64,000 bases of DNA, taken from NCBI RefSeq assembly GCF_000190635.1, contig NC_015172.1:2976001-3040000 (forward strand), read 5' to 3'. The notes under the pieces were generated by a model, which did not search any database, was not told the origin of the DNA, and was given only the letters and a program-made list of their open reading frames with translations. A program made the translations under genes and the position numbers. This DNA comes from Syntrophobotulus glycolicus DSM 8271 (GTDB taxonomy: Bacteria > Bacillota > Desulfitobacteriia > Desulfitobacteriales > Syntrophobotulaceae). Of this stretch, positions 43,582 through 50,376 are shown one piece after another (positions within the stretch are counted from its first letter, which is position 1; each line of letters begins with the position of its first letter).

Positions 43582-45666
43582 TTATCCGAGTGCTCTCAGT
43601 CTCTCAAGGACTGATTGAGCCTTTTGATTGAAGAACTCGTCATCGGAGTCCTTGTGCTGCTTTTGCTTCTTAGAAACACTTCCGGCCTTGAGCTCCTCAC
43701 GGAACTCCTTATCGTCCGGGAGCTGGATAAGGTTGTCGTTCCTCTTAGCCCTGACCGCGAGGTCTAAACCGCCGACCACGGCGGGAGTGCCTTGTCCGTC
43801 CTGCACCCGGAGCTCGTATGGTGTTTGATACCACTCAAGGTCTTCTTTCGTCTCGCGAATCTGCCGCTTTTGCTTCTTGAGGTGCTCTTCGAGCGTGGCC
43901 TGTGACATGCGGGGCGCGAACTGTAGTAGTTCAGCCGAGACAGCCTCGCAAATCTTCTTGCCGTTCTTGTCAAAGACATAGAGCTTGGTGACGTCATCGA
44001 TGTCCCATTTGATGTTGACGGTCTGCCCGATGTAGTGGCAGAGCTCATAATCCGTGTAGAGCGTGCCGAACTTGATAATCCCTTGATTGCGGACGAGGGC
44101 GGTGTCGGCCTTCATTAGGAGCATCGCTGCATATTCCCTCAGAGGAGCTGCTTTGACGTACCGCTCGGCGTTCTCAAAGAGCTCAATCGGAGTGACCCAT
44201 TTCTCGCGAGCATCTTTAAGGCCCCGGTGTTCCCGGACGTGGTACTTCTCGTTCTTCCACTTTGTCCAGAGTGCGTAAAACTCTTCCATTGTGAGGAGCT
44301 CACCGCGCTCAAGCATTCCGGGGATGTCCTTCTTCCGCTTACCCGAAGTTTTCGACCCGGTGAGTGTGCCGACATAGGAGGCCATCCATTTTGTGAACAT
44401 ACTGCACACCGTCCCGAAGAAACGCTCCATTTGCGCCTTGCCCCACGGCTCATAAGGGAGAGACCTTGACCAGTCTTCAATCCCTATGGAGCGGTAGAAG
44501 CCTTTTGTTTCGCTGTCGAAGTCAAGTTCCTGCATCTTGCGCTCCTTGCGGTTTTGCCCTGTGTTGGTCTCCGCTGTGTAGTCCTTGCCGTTGTCAATGT
44601 GCAGGTGTTTCGGCACGCCGCCCGGATTGGAGTAGAGCATCTTGACGAGGCTTTCCTTGAGTATCTGCGAGTTGGCGTCGACACACATCACATCGCCCAT
44701 GATGCAGCGGCTCCGTGTGTCAACCCATGCAACAAGCTTCGGTCGGATTGCCTTGATTTTCCCGTTCGGGCTTGTGTACTGCACCCAGCAGTCGAAGGTG
44801 TGGCCGTCGCCCTGTACGAACTCCATGACCGCGAGGGCCGAAGCGTCACGCTTACCCTTGAGCATCCGGGCATTTTTGAACTCTCTCATTCCGTTGGCGG
44901 CGAGATAGTGGGCGTTGCGTCCCCGGAGCTCGTCCATGATGTACTTGATATACCGGGCCACTGTCTTGATGGAGGGATAGCCTTCCCATCCGCTCTCCTT
45001 GGCGACCTCCTCGAATTTCGTGTAAAGCATCTCAATCGTGCCCTGATTCTGTGCGAAGTCCTTATTAAACCAAATGTTCTCAATAATAGCCTTCTGCTTG
45101 TCCGTCAAGCTTGGAAAGGTGTACGACTGCTTCGGTTTCCGGCATAGGGTGAGCACCTTGAAGAAGTCGAAATTCCGGCCCTCTTCCTTTTCAAGCTTCA
45201 GAGCCCACGCGCTCGCTTCGAGGTATCCCTCGGCGTAGCGGTAGAGCGTCCGCTGACTGACTCCAAGCCTTGCGGCGAACTCCTCGGCGAAAGCCGTGCG
45301 CTCACCTTCTCCATAAGCGACGAACTCCTGAATCTGCTTTGAGAGCTCGACCGCCTCATAATATTCCCGCTTGTGACTCTCTATGTACCAATTGAGGTCG
45401 ATATCGAGATACCACGGGGCCTCTTGTGCCTTCTGTTCGATAACAACATCCCTCCCGTCTACTTTTTTTGCTGCCTTGTGGGCCTTCCTTGCTTTGGTGG
45501 AGAGGGAGGACAGGGCGACCGTTACCCGGTCTTTGCCGCCGTTCTCTCCCGGCTCCGTTAATGTCTTGAACGCTTTTGGATTGCGCTTGATTCTTTGGAC
45601 TAATGTGTTGTACTTGATTCCTTCAAGCTCTGCCGCTGTTTCCAGTGTGACGAATGTTTCCGGCAA
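43582..45666 (-). CDS. MuA-like DDE transposase
   Basis: A 694-residue transposase that starts at the TTG at 45666 behind AAAGGAGGG. N-terminal helix-turn-helix domains for end binding (AELEGIKYNTLVQRIKRNPKAF; LGVSQRTLYRYAEGYLEAS), then the RNase H-like catalytic domain with the DDE residues in EFVQGDGHTFDCWV, LHIDNGKDY and AQMERFFGTVCSMF. The mu-type C-terminal beta-barrel and the helical tail that contacts MuB follow. It performs integration and replicative transposition. A plus-strand promoter reads away from the transposase immediately upstream. Confidence 0.95.
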   Translation of the reverse strand: MPETFVTLETAAELEGIKYNTLVQRIKRNPKAFKTLTEPGENGGKDRVTVALSSLSTKARKAHKAAKKVDGRDVVIEQKAQEAPWYLDIDLNWYIESHKREYYEAVELSKQIQEFVAYGEGERTAFAEEFAARLGVSQRTLYRYAEGYLEASAWALKLEKEEGRNFDFFKVLTLCRKPKQSYTFPSLTDKQKAIIENIWFNKDFAQNQGTIEMLYTKFEEVAKESGWEGYPSIKTVARYIKYIMDELRGRNAHYLAANGMREFKNARMLKGKRDASALAVMEFVQGDGHTFDCWVQYTSPNGKIKAIRPKLVAWVDTRSRCIMGDVMCVDANSQILKESLVKMLYSNPGGVPKHLHIDNGKDYTAETNTGQNRKERKMQELDFDSETKGFYRSIGIEDWSRSLPYEPWGKAQMERFFGTVCSMFTKWMASYVGTLTGSKTSGKRKKDIPGMLERGELLTMEEFYALWTKWKNEKYHVREHRGLKDAREKWVTPIELFENAERYVKAAPLREYAAMLLMKADTALVRNQGIIKFGTLYTDYELCHYIGQTVNIKWDIDDVTKLYVFDKNGKKICEAVSAELLQFAPRMSQATLEEHLKKQKRQIRETKEDLEWYQTPYELRVQDGQGTPAVVGGLDLAVRAKRNDNLIQLPDDKEFREELKAGSVSKKQKQHKDSDDEFFNQKAQSVLERLRALG

Positions 45667-45687
45667 ACCCCTCTCCCTCCTTTCACA

Positions 45688-45716
45688 TTGAACCGTGTCC
45701 GCTGCCGTGGTATAAT
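45688..45716 (+). promoter_or_regulatory. Strong plus-strand sigma-A promoter in the transposase leader
   Basis: TTGAAC (45688-45693), 17-base spacer and consensus TATAAT (45711-45716), with TGG just before the -10 giving an extended form. It points away from the transposase start codon 22 bases behind. There is no start codon with a ribosome site downstream, so the product should be non-coding. Confidence 0.78.
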
Positions 45717-45722
45717 GGCAGG

Positions 45723-45793
45723 AGAAGATTTTTCGTGAGTCTTCTGGTAAGAGAGCCTGTTCGAGTGGTGTCGGTATGGCTCTCTTTCCTTTT
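45723..45793 (+). ncRNA. Candidate antisense RNA over the transposase 5' leader
   Basis: From the promoter at 45711 a transcript of about 70 nt would fold into two hairpins: AGAAGA/TCTTCT (45723-45745) and AAGAGAGCC/GGCTCTCTT (45749-45786) with a 20-base loop, then TCCTTTTG as a terminator tail. It is fully complementary to the leader between the small gene at 45825 and the transposase. The loop is large enough to pair in trans. Function as a transposition control RNA is inferred. Confidence 0.6.
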
Positions 45794-45824
45794 GACCTGA
45801 TTCCTCATGATGCCATCCCCCCGG

Positions 45825-46136
45825 TCACGCACTTTTTGTCACCTTTGCCGACTTGATTTTGCCGATGTGCTCCTCAACCTTCCTGAGCTCCTCATGAAGA
45901 TAGGTGTTTATGTCGCTCAAGGTTTCGATGTTTGCCTGTTTTAAGCTGATGCAATCGAACAAGTCCTCAATATCCTTCTGGATTTCCTTTTGAACCTGCT
46001 CGGCTTGCCGCTTGAGCTCGTTCTGCTTCCTTTCCAGAATGATGAGCTTGGTCTCATCGGTGAGCGTCTTACCGCTCATCCCCATCCCGGCCTTGAGACT
46101 TTCCAGCTCAAAAAGAAATTCATTGACATTCTTCAA
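45825..46136 (-). CDS. Coiled-coil early phage protein
   Basis: A 103-residue protein, almost all coiled coil (IILERKQNELKRQAEQVQKEIQKDIEDL, then EELRKVEEHIGKIKSAKV). AAGGAGGAA precedes the ATG. It lies between the Ner-like regulator and the transposase. No family recognised. Confidence 0.68.
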   Translation of the reverse strand: MKNVNEFLFELESLKAGMGMSGKTLTDETKLIILERKQNELKRQAEQVQKEIQKDIEDLFDCISLKQANIETLSDINTYLHEELRKVEEHIGKIKSAKVTKSA

Positions 46137-46149
46137 AGTTATTCCTCCT

Positions 46150-46368
46150 TCATGCTATTTTTTTAAACGATTCCGGGTCTAAATCAAGCACCCTCGCGAT
46201 ACCTTGGAGGTACTTATCCCCCGACCTGTCTCCGTATAGGATGAGATTGAGGTACTTGTTGCTTGTTCCGACCTCTTGTGCGAGCTGCACCTGTGTCATG
46301 CCTTTTTCTATGAGCGTTTTCTTAACCAACACGCCGAAGGCGGTCAGTTGTCTCTTGTTGCGCTGCAT
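46150..46368 (-). CDS. Helix-turn-helix early regulator (Ner position)
   Basis: A 72-residue XRE-type protein: FGVLVKKTLIEKGMTQVQLAQEVGTSNKYLNLILYGDRSG is the DNA-binding domain, followed by a helix ending in DPESFKKIA. AAGGAGG stands before the ATG at 46368. In Mu, Ner sits at this place and turns down early transcription after infection. Two copies of TTACTTCC (46399 and 46436 area) in the adjacent upstream gap could be its sites. Confidence 0.82.
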   Translation of the reverse strand: MQRNKRQLTAFGVLVKKTLIEKGMTQVQLAQEVGTSNKYLNLILYGDRSGDKYLQGIARVLDLDPESFKKIA

Positions 46369-46498
46369 CAAGCATCCTCCTTCCTGCGCTCTTAGAATTA
46401 CTTCCGTTTCAAAGTTTGTGAAGTGTTTCGAGTAGTTACTTCCACCTTTTGGCTCTATAATGAGATTGCGGCCATATCATAGAGAGGGGGTGGTAATA

Positions 46499-46681
46499 AT
46501 GGATGCTAAAGCTTTTGCTCGTGAATTGGTTGCCGACTTCAAAAAGATGTACCCTGAATACTTCAAGGAAGAAAATGAGTTAATTCCTCAAATGGTCGGC
46601 GCAATTTCGCTTATCGCATCTCTGGCGATTGAGAAACATGAGCGGGAGAGTCACCCAAAACATAATTCTCAATCTCTTTGA
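46499..46681 (+). CDS. Small plus-strand early-region protein
   Basis: A 60-residue protein with AGAGGGGGTGG before the ATG and TATAAT (46456-46461) about 40 bases upstream. The N-terminal part (AKAFARELVADFKKMYPEYFKEENELIPQMVGAISLIASLAIEK) is a regular amphipathic pattern; the tail is less convincing. It runs against the early operon and its last 71 bp overlap the convergent gene at 46611. It may be expressed in the lysogen. No family recognised. Confidence 0.55.
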   Translation: MDAKAFARELVADFKKMYPEYFKEENELIPQMVGAISLIASLAIEKHERESHPKHNSQSL

Positions 46682-46931
46682 GAAACTTCAACAACTTCGC
46701 GCCGTCTTTTTCGAAAGGGCAATCGCAAGGAGACGTCTGTTCCGAAGGCGTCTCTTTTACTTGCACCAATGCGATGAGCTCCTCGACAATCTCGCAGTCT
46801 CTGACCGCCTCGGCGAACTCCTTCTCATAGCCTTCCTTCGGGGTATCCATGCCATAGGTCTTGGAATAACAAAGGCGGTTATGCCATGCCATATCTTTCT
46901 GTTCTTTGAGGTACTGAAGGATTGTTTTCAT
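46611..46931 (-). CDS. Hypothetical early phage protein
   Basis: A 106-residue protein (AAAGGAGGAAAC before the ATG at 46931). MKTILQYLKEQKDMAWHNRL and YEKEFAEAVRDCEIVEELIALVQ are helical, followed by a Cys-containing loop (SPCDCPFEKDGAKLL). Its 5' end overlaps the DUF6906-like gene by 53 bp. No function is assigned. Confidence 0.65.
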   Translation of the reverse strand: MKTILQYLKEQKDMAWHNRLCYSKTYGMDTPKEGYEKEFAEAVRDCEIVEELIALVQVKETPSEQTSPCDCPFEKDGAKLLKFLKEIENYVLGDSPAHVSQSPEMR

Positions 46932-47121
46932 TCCGTTTCCTCCTTTCGCCGCCGCTCTGTTTTCCGAGCGTTGCGGGGATTGTTCTTGTCTTACCCGAGT
47001 ATTTGTGTACCACTTCGAGCCCTTCGGTCGTCGCCTTCACGACGAGCCAGTTCTCATAATTCAGTCCGGCCTCTTTAAGGCGTATCTTCTGAGCCCGTGT
47101 CGGACGCTTTCCGTGTTTCAA
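46879..47121 (-). CDS. DUF6906-like small early protein, TTG start
   Basis: An 80-residue protein. The TTG at 47121 follows AAGGAGGT at ideal spacing and gives MKHGKRPTRAQKIRLKEAGLN followed by NYENWLVVKATTEGLEVVHKYSGKTRTI, the layout of DUF6906-type small phage proteins. It is the first gene of the early operon, about 90 bases from the early promoter. Function unknown. Confidence 0.75.
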   Translation of the reverse strand: MKHGKRPTRAQKIRLKEAGLNYENWLVVKATTEGLEVVHKYSGKTRTIPATLGKQSGGERRKRNENNPSVPQRTERYGMA

Positions 47122-47182
47122 AATTTTACCTCCTTCCTGTTCAATTTTCTTTAATCTTCCTCTCAGGTGTGGTATGATTTCC

Positions 47183-47257
47183 TTGATATATTTCTCTATC
47201 AGTCTTATTTTATACAACAACTGAGAGGAAGTCAAGCATAAATCTCTCACTTGTTGT
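47183..47257. promoter_or_regulatory. Face-to-face early and repressor promoters with repressor operators
   Basis: On the minus strand TTGACT (47235-47230), a 17-base spacer and TAAAAT (47212-47207) form the early promoter. On the plus strand TTGATA (47183-47188), 17 bases and TATTTT (47206-47211) drive the repressor. A 15-bp element, ACAACAACTGAGAGG (47214-47228), fills the spacer of the early promoter, and an inverted copy, ACAACAAGTGAGAGA, lies at 47257-47243. Repressor bound to both would shut the early promoter and adjust its own. Confidence 0.72.
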
Positions 47258-47275
47258 AAGAAGGGAGGATAAACG

Positions 47276-47710
47276 ATGATAGAAATTGAAAAGGTAGGGG
47301 AAAGGATAGCGGCCCGTCTCGCAGAGCTCAATCAAATACAGGCCGACCTTTGCCGAGCAACTGGAATGTCTAACAACGCTATCAGTCAGTACGTCACAGG
47401 AAAGCGCACGCCTGACACGCTCTCGCTTTATAAAATTGCTTCTTCTTTGGGTGTTTCGATGGAATGGATTCTAACAGGTGAGAACAAACAAGGGAGGGTT
47501 AATACAACAAATGAGAGGGCGGGCTTAATGGAACTAACCAAAAAGGAGGCCGACCTTATTGCTATGTTTCGCGCGCTGGACGACCGCGACAAGGAGTATG
47601 TTAATAGCACTATTGAGATGCTTTACAGTAAAGCAGTTAAAAAGGGAACGTTATCCGGCTCGATGAGTGGAGGAACAGGGGAAGAGGCAGCCGCAAGTGA
47701 AGCTGTTTAA
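47276..47710 (+). CDS. Prophage repressor (XRE-type, Mu c analogue)
   Basis: A 144-residue protein: helix-turn-helix at residues 8-65 (RIAARLAELNQIQADLCRATGMSNNAISQYVTGKRTPD, SLYKIASSLGVSMEWILTGE), then a short helical oligomerisation region (KKEADLIAMFRALDDRDKEYVNSTIEML) and a Gly/Ser tail. No peptidase domain, so induction is not by RecA-stimulated cleavage. AAGGGAGG precedes the ATG. It is divergent from the early operon and close to the left end, the standard place for the lysogeny repressor. Confidence 0.9.
   Translation: MIEIEKVGERIAARLAELNQIQADLCRATGMSNNAISQYVTGKRTPDTLSLYKIASSLGVSMEWILTGENKQGRVNTTNERAGLMELTKKEADLIAMFRALDDRDKEYVNSTIEMLYSKAVKKGTLSGSMSGGTGEEAAASEAV
47504..47518 (+). promoter_or_regulatory. 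Third operator-like copy inside the repressor gene
   Basis: ACAACAAATGAGAGG matches the two intergenic operator copies at 14 of 15 positions and the consensus ACAACAANTGAGAG fully. It lies about 260 bp inside the repressor gene. It could support looping or block the repressor's own transcription at high levels. Confidence 0.5.
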
Positions 47711-47747
47711 TTTTTGTGCTTCTTTGATAGATTTATCTATCTGTTTT

Positions 47748-47827
47748 TGTCACATTGAAAATCGCCTTTGACGCGCCGATGTAAGTGCCGAAAACCCTTG
47801 ATATTACGGCAATGTGACAGCTTTTTT
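47748..47827 (+). terminator. Probable terminator after the repressor gene
   Basis: TGTCACATTG (47748-47757) and CAATGTGACA (47810-47819) are a perfect 10-bp inverted repeat closing a structured loop with an inner TGCCG/CGGCA stem, followed by C and six T. A smaller hairpin GATAGA-TTTA-TCTATC precedes it (about 47726-47741). It probably ends the repressor transcript; the large loop makes it unusual. Confidence 0.55.
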
Positions 47828-48348
47828 GCGATTACATAGCTTTGTCACTTTGAATGAGCCGCCTTTTTGCCTCTTTTTGAGGGTTATCCGCACGGGCGCG
47901 CACGGGGAAAGTAACGCGCTGACACCTGAGAAATGCCGTATTTTCGCACTTCTTCGCACGCCCCGCCGCTGCATTTAACACTCACTAACGCTCCGTTAGC
48001 ACGCCGACCGTCTCGACTTCATTGTCCTTTGATGTTATAATGCAAATATGAGCCGCGATGATGTCCTTTATCCCCCTTGCTGCTGGGGCTTCCGGGACTA
48101 TCTGAGTGGCTCACACTTTGTAAAAATGCTTATTTTATGCGGTTTTCCGGCCTCGTTGATTAGTTGATAATTGACGCGATGCCCGACAACTCCACGACCA
48201 CCACGCCCCCTCAAGGCATAAAAAAGACGACATCAATTCACTCGATGCCGTTCTCAATATTTCTGTCACGGATTTCCTTCCATATCCCTCACAAACCCGC
48301 ATAAATACTGTCTTTTCTCGGTGTCTCCCGACACATCCCGTCTTATCC
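47828..48348. other. Gene-poor left end of the prophage
   Basis: About 520 bp without a convincing gene. It contains the inverted repeat CTAACG-CT-CCGTTAG (about 47985-47999), whose CCGTTAGCACGC (47993-48004) also occurs in the central gap at 33103-33114. It also holds a degenerate terminal-site-like stretch near 48270. A 38-codon TTG frame on the minus strand (48098-48214) is doubtful. Packaging and transposase sub-terminal sites are expected in this region in Mu-like phages. Confidence 0.4.
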
Positions 48349-48377
48349 CGTTTTGTCAATTATCTTGTCTGAGTACA
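48349..48377 (-). repeat. Prophage early-end terminal inverted repeat
   Basis: Reading inward on the minus strand the end is TGTACTCAGACAAGAT followed by AATTGACAAAACG. It matches the other end at about 21 of 29 positions including TGTA, GACAA and CAAAA. The flanks outside the two ends (TTGGG and TTTAT on the plus strand) are not the 5-bp duplication that a clean Mu-type insertion would leave. Confidence 0.75.
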
Positions 48378-48387
48378 TTTATCTTCA

Positions 48388-48449
48388 GACCGACCGGTCA
48401 GTCAGCTTGAACTTCCTCTATTTTACTTCTTTCTCTCTGGGGGAGTCAA
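48388..48449 (-). promoter_or_regulatory. Host promoter with TetR-type operator, pointing into the prophage end
   Basis: On the minus strand TTGACT (48449-48444), an 18-base spacer and TAAAAT (48425-48420) form a promoter. About 17 bases downstream lies GACTGACCGGTCGGTC (48403-48388), a near-palindrome of the type bound by TetR-family regulators. Eleven bases later the prophage begins, so no host gene follows. The gene once served by this promoter appears lost or separated. Confidence 0.6.
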
Positions 48450-48586
48450 TCCCTTCATCGACCGGATTTGGATTTTTTTCTCTCTTTTTTCTCTCTTTTG
48501 GAACCCTTTTCTCCTGTCCGCATATAGTGTTAAGGACAAGCCGCTGAAGGCGAGTCAAAAATTTCAGAAAGATGAGGAGAAAGATT

Positions 48587-48811
48587 ATGGCAGTATTATC
48601 CGCCCCGCTTGATTCGGTTTTAACTGTTCGCTACCAGACCGGGACATCGGCCGGTGGCTCCCCAGTGATCAGACAAAAAAACATCGGCGGCATTAAATCC
48701 GGCGCCGCCGATCAAGATCTCTATGAGATCGCCCAGGCTTTATTCAGCCTGGTGGACTACCCCCCTGTAGAAATCCGCCGCAACCACCAATCCAATTTAA
48801 TCGATCAATAA
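48587..48811 (+). CDS. DUF1659-like small protein
   Basis: A 74-residue protein from the ATG at 48587 (GAGGAG upstream). VLTVRYQTGTSAGGSPVIRQKNIGGIKSGAADQDLYEIAQALFSLVDYP fits the DUF1659 family of Firmicutes, usually paired with a DUF2922 gene. The function is unknown. Here it is directly followed by the partner. Confidence 0.8.
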   Translation: MAVLSAPLDSVLTVRYQTGTSAGGSPVIRQKNIGGIKSGAADQDLYEIAQALFSLVDYPPVEIRRNHQSNLIDQ

Positions 48812-48844
48812 TTCCCGCACCATCGAATGGAAAGGAGCATCCAA

Positions 48845-49072
48845 ATGTCTATAAGCTCAACCAGAATTCTCCGCCTGGCTTTTACCAACGCTGGGGGAAC
48901 AACCTTCAGCCTCACCCTTCCCCAGCCCAGAGCAGACCTGACGGCTGAAGAAATCGAAGTAGTCATGAACCAGATCATTGCCAAAAATATGTTCAGCACC
49001 AAAGGGGGCGACCTGGTGGAGATCAATGATATCAAGATCATTGATACGACCACCGACGACCTGTTCGATTGA
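48845..49072 (+). CDS. DUF2922-like small protein
   Basis: A 75-residue protein from the ATG at 48845 (GGAAAGGAG upstream). ILRLAFTNAGGTTFSLTLPQPRADLTAEEIEVVMNQIIAKNMF and a C-terminal VEINDIKIIDTTTDDLF match DUF2922. It is the second member of a pair conserved in spore-forming Firmicutes, with no known role. A strong hairpin follows 48 bp after the stop. Confidence 0.82.
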   Translation: MSISSTRILRLAFTNAGGTTFSLTLPQPRADLTAEEIEVVMNQIIAKNMFSTKGGDLVEINDIKIIDTTTDDLFD

Positions 49073-49119
49073 CCGGAGTCCGGTCAAGGGTCTGTCCGCT
49101 GAACCCAGCGCTGAAACCA

Positions 49120-49152
49120 GCAGGGATAACCGCCATGGGCGGTTATCCCTGC
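49120..49152. terminator. Strong hairpin between convergent genes
   Basis: GCAGGGATAACCGCC and GGCGGTTATCCCTGC form a perfect 15-bp stem around ATG. It lies between the DUF2922 gene and the oppositely oriented ABC permease and is symmetric, so it probably ends both transcripts. No long T-run follows on either strand. Confidence 0.65.
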
Positions 49153-49178
49153 CATTATCCCCCAAACAGCATGTTTGA

Positions 49179-50363
49179 CTACAGGCTGTTTTCCATTTTA
49201 AGCGTATTCTGACTGCTGTACCTGGACCCCTGCAGCTTGACCAGCAGACCCGATACCGGGATGAGCACCGCCGCGATAGCCGCGAGCACCAAAATACTGG
49301 GGCAGACCTCTTCCAGACCGATCCCCATCAGGGCGATATCCCGGACATCGTTGACCAGGTAAGTCAGCGGAAGAATCCGGTTCAGCACCCAGGCCAGCCC
49401 GTGCATCGAGCTGAGCGGCCAGGTAAAACCGGAAAACAAAAAGGACGGTACGGCGACCAGCATCGCGTATTGGGTGGCTTCAAGCTCGCCTTTGCAGATC
49501 AGGGAAAGGAGAATCCCCAGTCCTGAAACGGCCAGAATGAACGCCCCGAATAACAGCTCCAGAGCCAGCAGGCTTCCCCGGAAGGGAATCTTGTAAAATA
49601 AAATACACATGCTGAGAACCAGGTTCATGCTGAACATATTGATCAGGAGATAGGATATGACCTTGGCGGCGATGATTTGCACGACACTGTATTGTTCCAG
49701 AAGCGCGGGGAAAAGCTTCTGTTCCTTTTCCCGGCAGAAAGAGATCGCCACGTACATGAAGACCATCTGTTGAATTGCCGTCCCCATTAAGCCCAGGAGA
49801 AGAAAATTCGCATAATTGTAGGTGGGATTGTACAAAATTTTTGTTCTGAAGCTTAGCGGGATTGCCTCGCCCCGGACCGCGTCCTGGGCTGCGCCCTGCA
49901 CCGCCCCCAAGGTCTTCATGCTTATCCCCGCTGAGATGGTCGCCACTATCTCATTGGCTGAGGAAACCACGGAATTGCTGTACATCATGTTTGTTCCGTT
50001 GACCATGATCAGGACCTCAGAGCCCTGTCTCTTCTTGAGGCTCTGGTCCAGATCCTCCGGGATCACCACTCCCGCCACGGCCTGCCGGGAATCGATCATC
50101 TCTTGCACTTCCTGTTCAGTGCCGACCTCGGCGATAATTTTGAACCGGTCCGTATCCTGGAAGCCCTGAACGATCGTCCTGCTGGTCTCGGTCTGGGCAA
50201 AGTCCAGGATTACCGTGGGAATCTGATTGACGACATGAGGAGAATACATATAGCCGAAAAGGAAAAGATAGAGCAGCGGCATAAAACACATGACCAAAAA
50301 AATTTTTTTATTTCTCCTGATATACCCGAACTCTCTGAGCGCTAAGGAGGCGATCGTTTTCAT
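49179..50363 (-). CDS. ABC-2-type transporter permease
   Basis: A 394-residue permease: N-terminal helix (IFLVMCFMPLLYLFLFGYMY), a large extracytoplasmic loop (about 45-175) and five C-terminal helices (about 180-385) including FLLLGLMGTAIQQMVFMYVAISF and SGLGILLSLICKGELEATQYAML. This is the YbhR/DrrB-like layout used for multidrug or lipid export. It lies 13 bp downstream of the membrane fusion gene. No ATPase gene is adjacent in this operon, which is unusual. Confidence 0.88.
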   Translation of the reverse strand: MKTIASLALREFGYIRRNKKIFLVMCFMPLLYLFLFGYMYSPHVVNQIPTVILDFAQTETSRTIVQGFQDTDRFKIIAEVGTEQEVQEMIDSRQAVAGVVIPEDLDQSLKKRQGSEVLIMVNGTNMMYSNSVVSSANEIVATISAGISMKTLGAVQGAAQDAVRGEAIPLSFRTKILYNPTYNYANFLLLGLMGTAIQQMVFMYVAISFCREKEQKLFPALLEQYSVVQIIAAKVISYLLINMFSMNLVLSMCILFYKIPFRGSLLALELLFGAFILAVSGLGILLSLICKGELEATQYAMLVAVPSFLFSGFTWPLSSMHGLAWVLNRILPLTYLVNDVRDIALMGIGLEEVCPSILVLAAIAAVLIPVSGLLVKLQGSRYSSQNTLKMENSL

Positions 50364-50376
50364 CCTGCTTCTCCTC

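Larger units (their letters stand above)
14767..48377. mobile_element. Mu-like transposable prophage, 33.6 kb, with a diversity-generating retroelement
   Basis: The element is bounded by imperfect inverted repeats beginning TGTA at 14767 and, on the other strand, at 48377. Gene order follows phage Mu from the 48-kb end: repressor, early genes, MuA and MuB transposition proteins, Gam, GemA (gp16), lysis gene, Mor-type activator, gp27/gp28 terminase, gp29 portal, F, I, T, gp36, G-like, sheath, tube, tail chaperone, tape measure, gp43-gp48-like baseplate, fibres. Nearly all genes are on the minus strand and many overlap by a few bases. No gene is visibly broken, so it may be active. Mom and Com are absent; a retroelement replaces Mu's invertible fibre region as the variation device. 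Confidence 0.9.

Noticed and set aside
47727-47741. GATAGA-TTTA-TCTATC as the repressor gene's main terminator
   Set aside because: The stem is short and AT-rich and the T-run after it is broken; the larger inverted repeat with six T that follows is a better candidate.
48098-48214. Minus-strand 38-codon frame (TTG start) reading GVVGHRVNYQLINEAGKPHK near the prophage left end
   Set aside because: The amino acid pattern looks protein-like, but there is no ribosome site, the start would be TTG, and it lies in the region expected to hold transposase and packaging sites. It may be a remnant; not listed as a gene.
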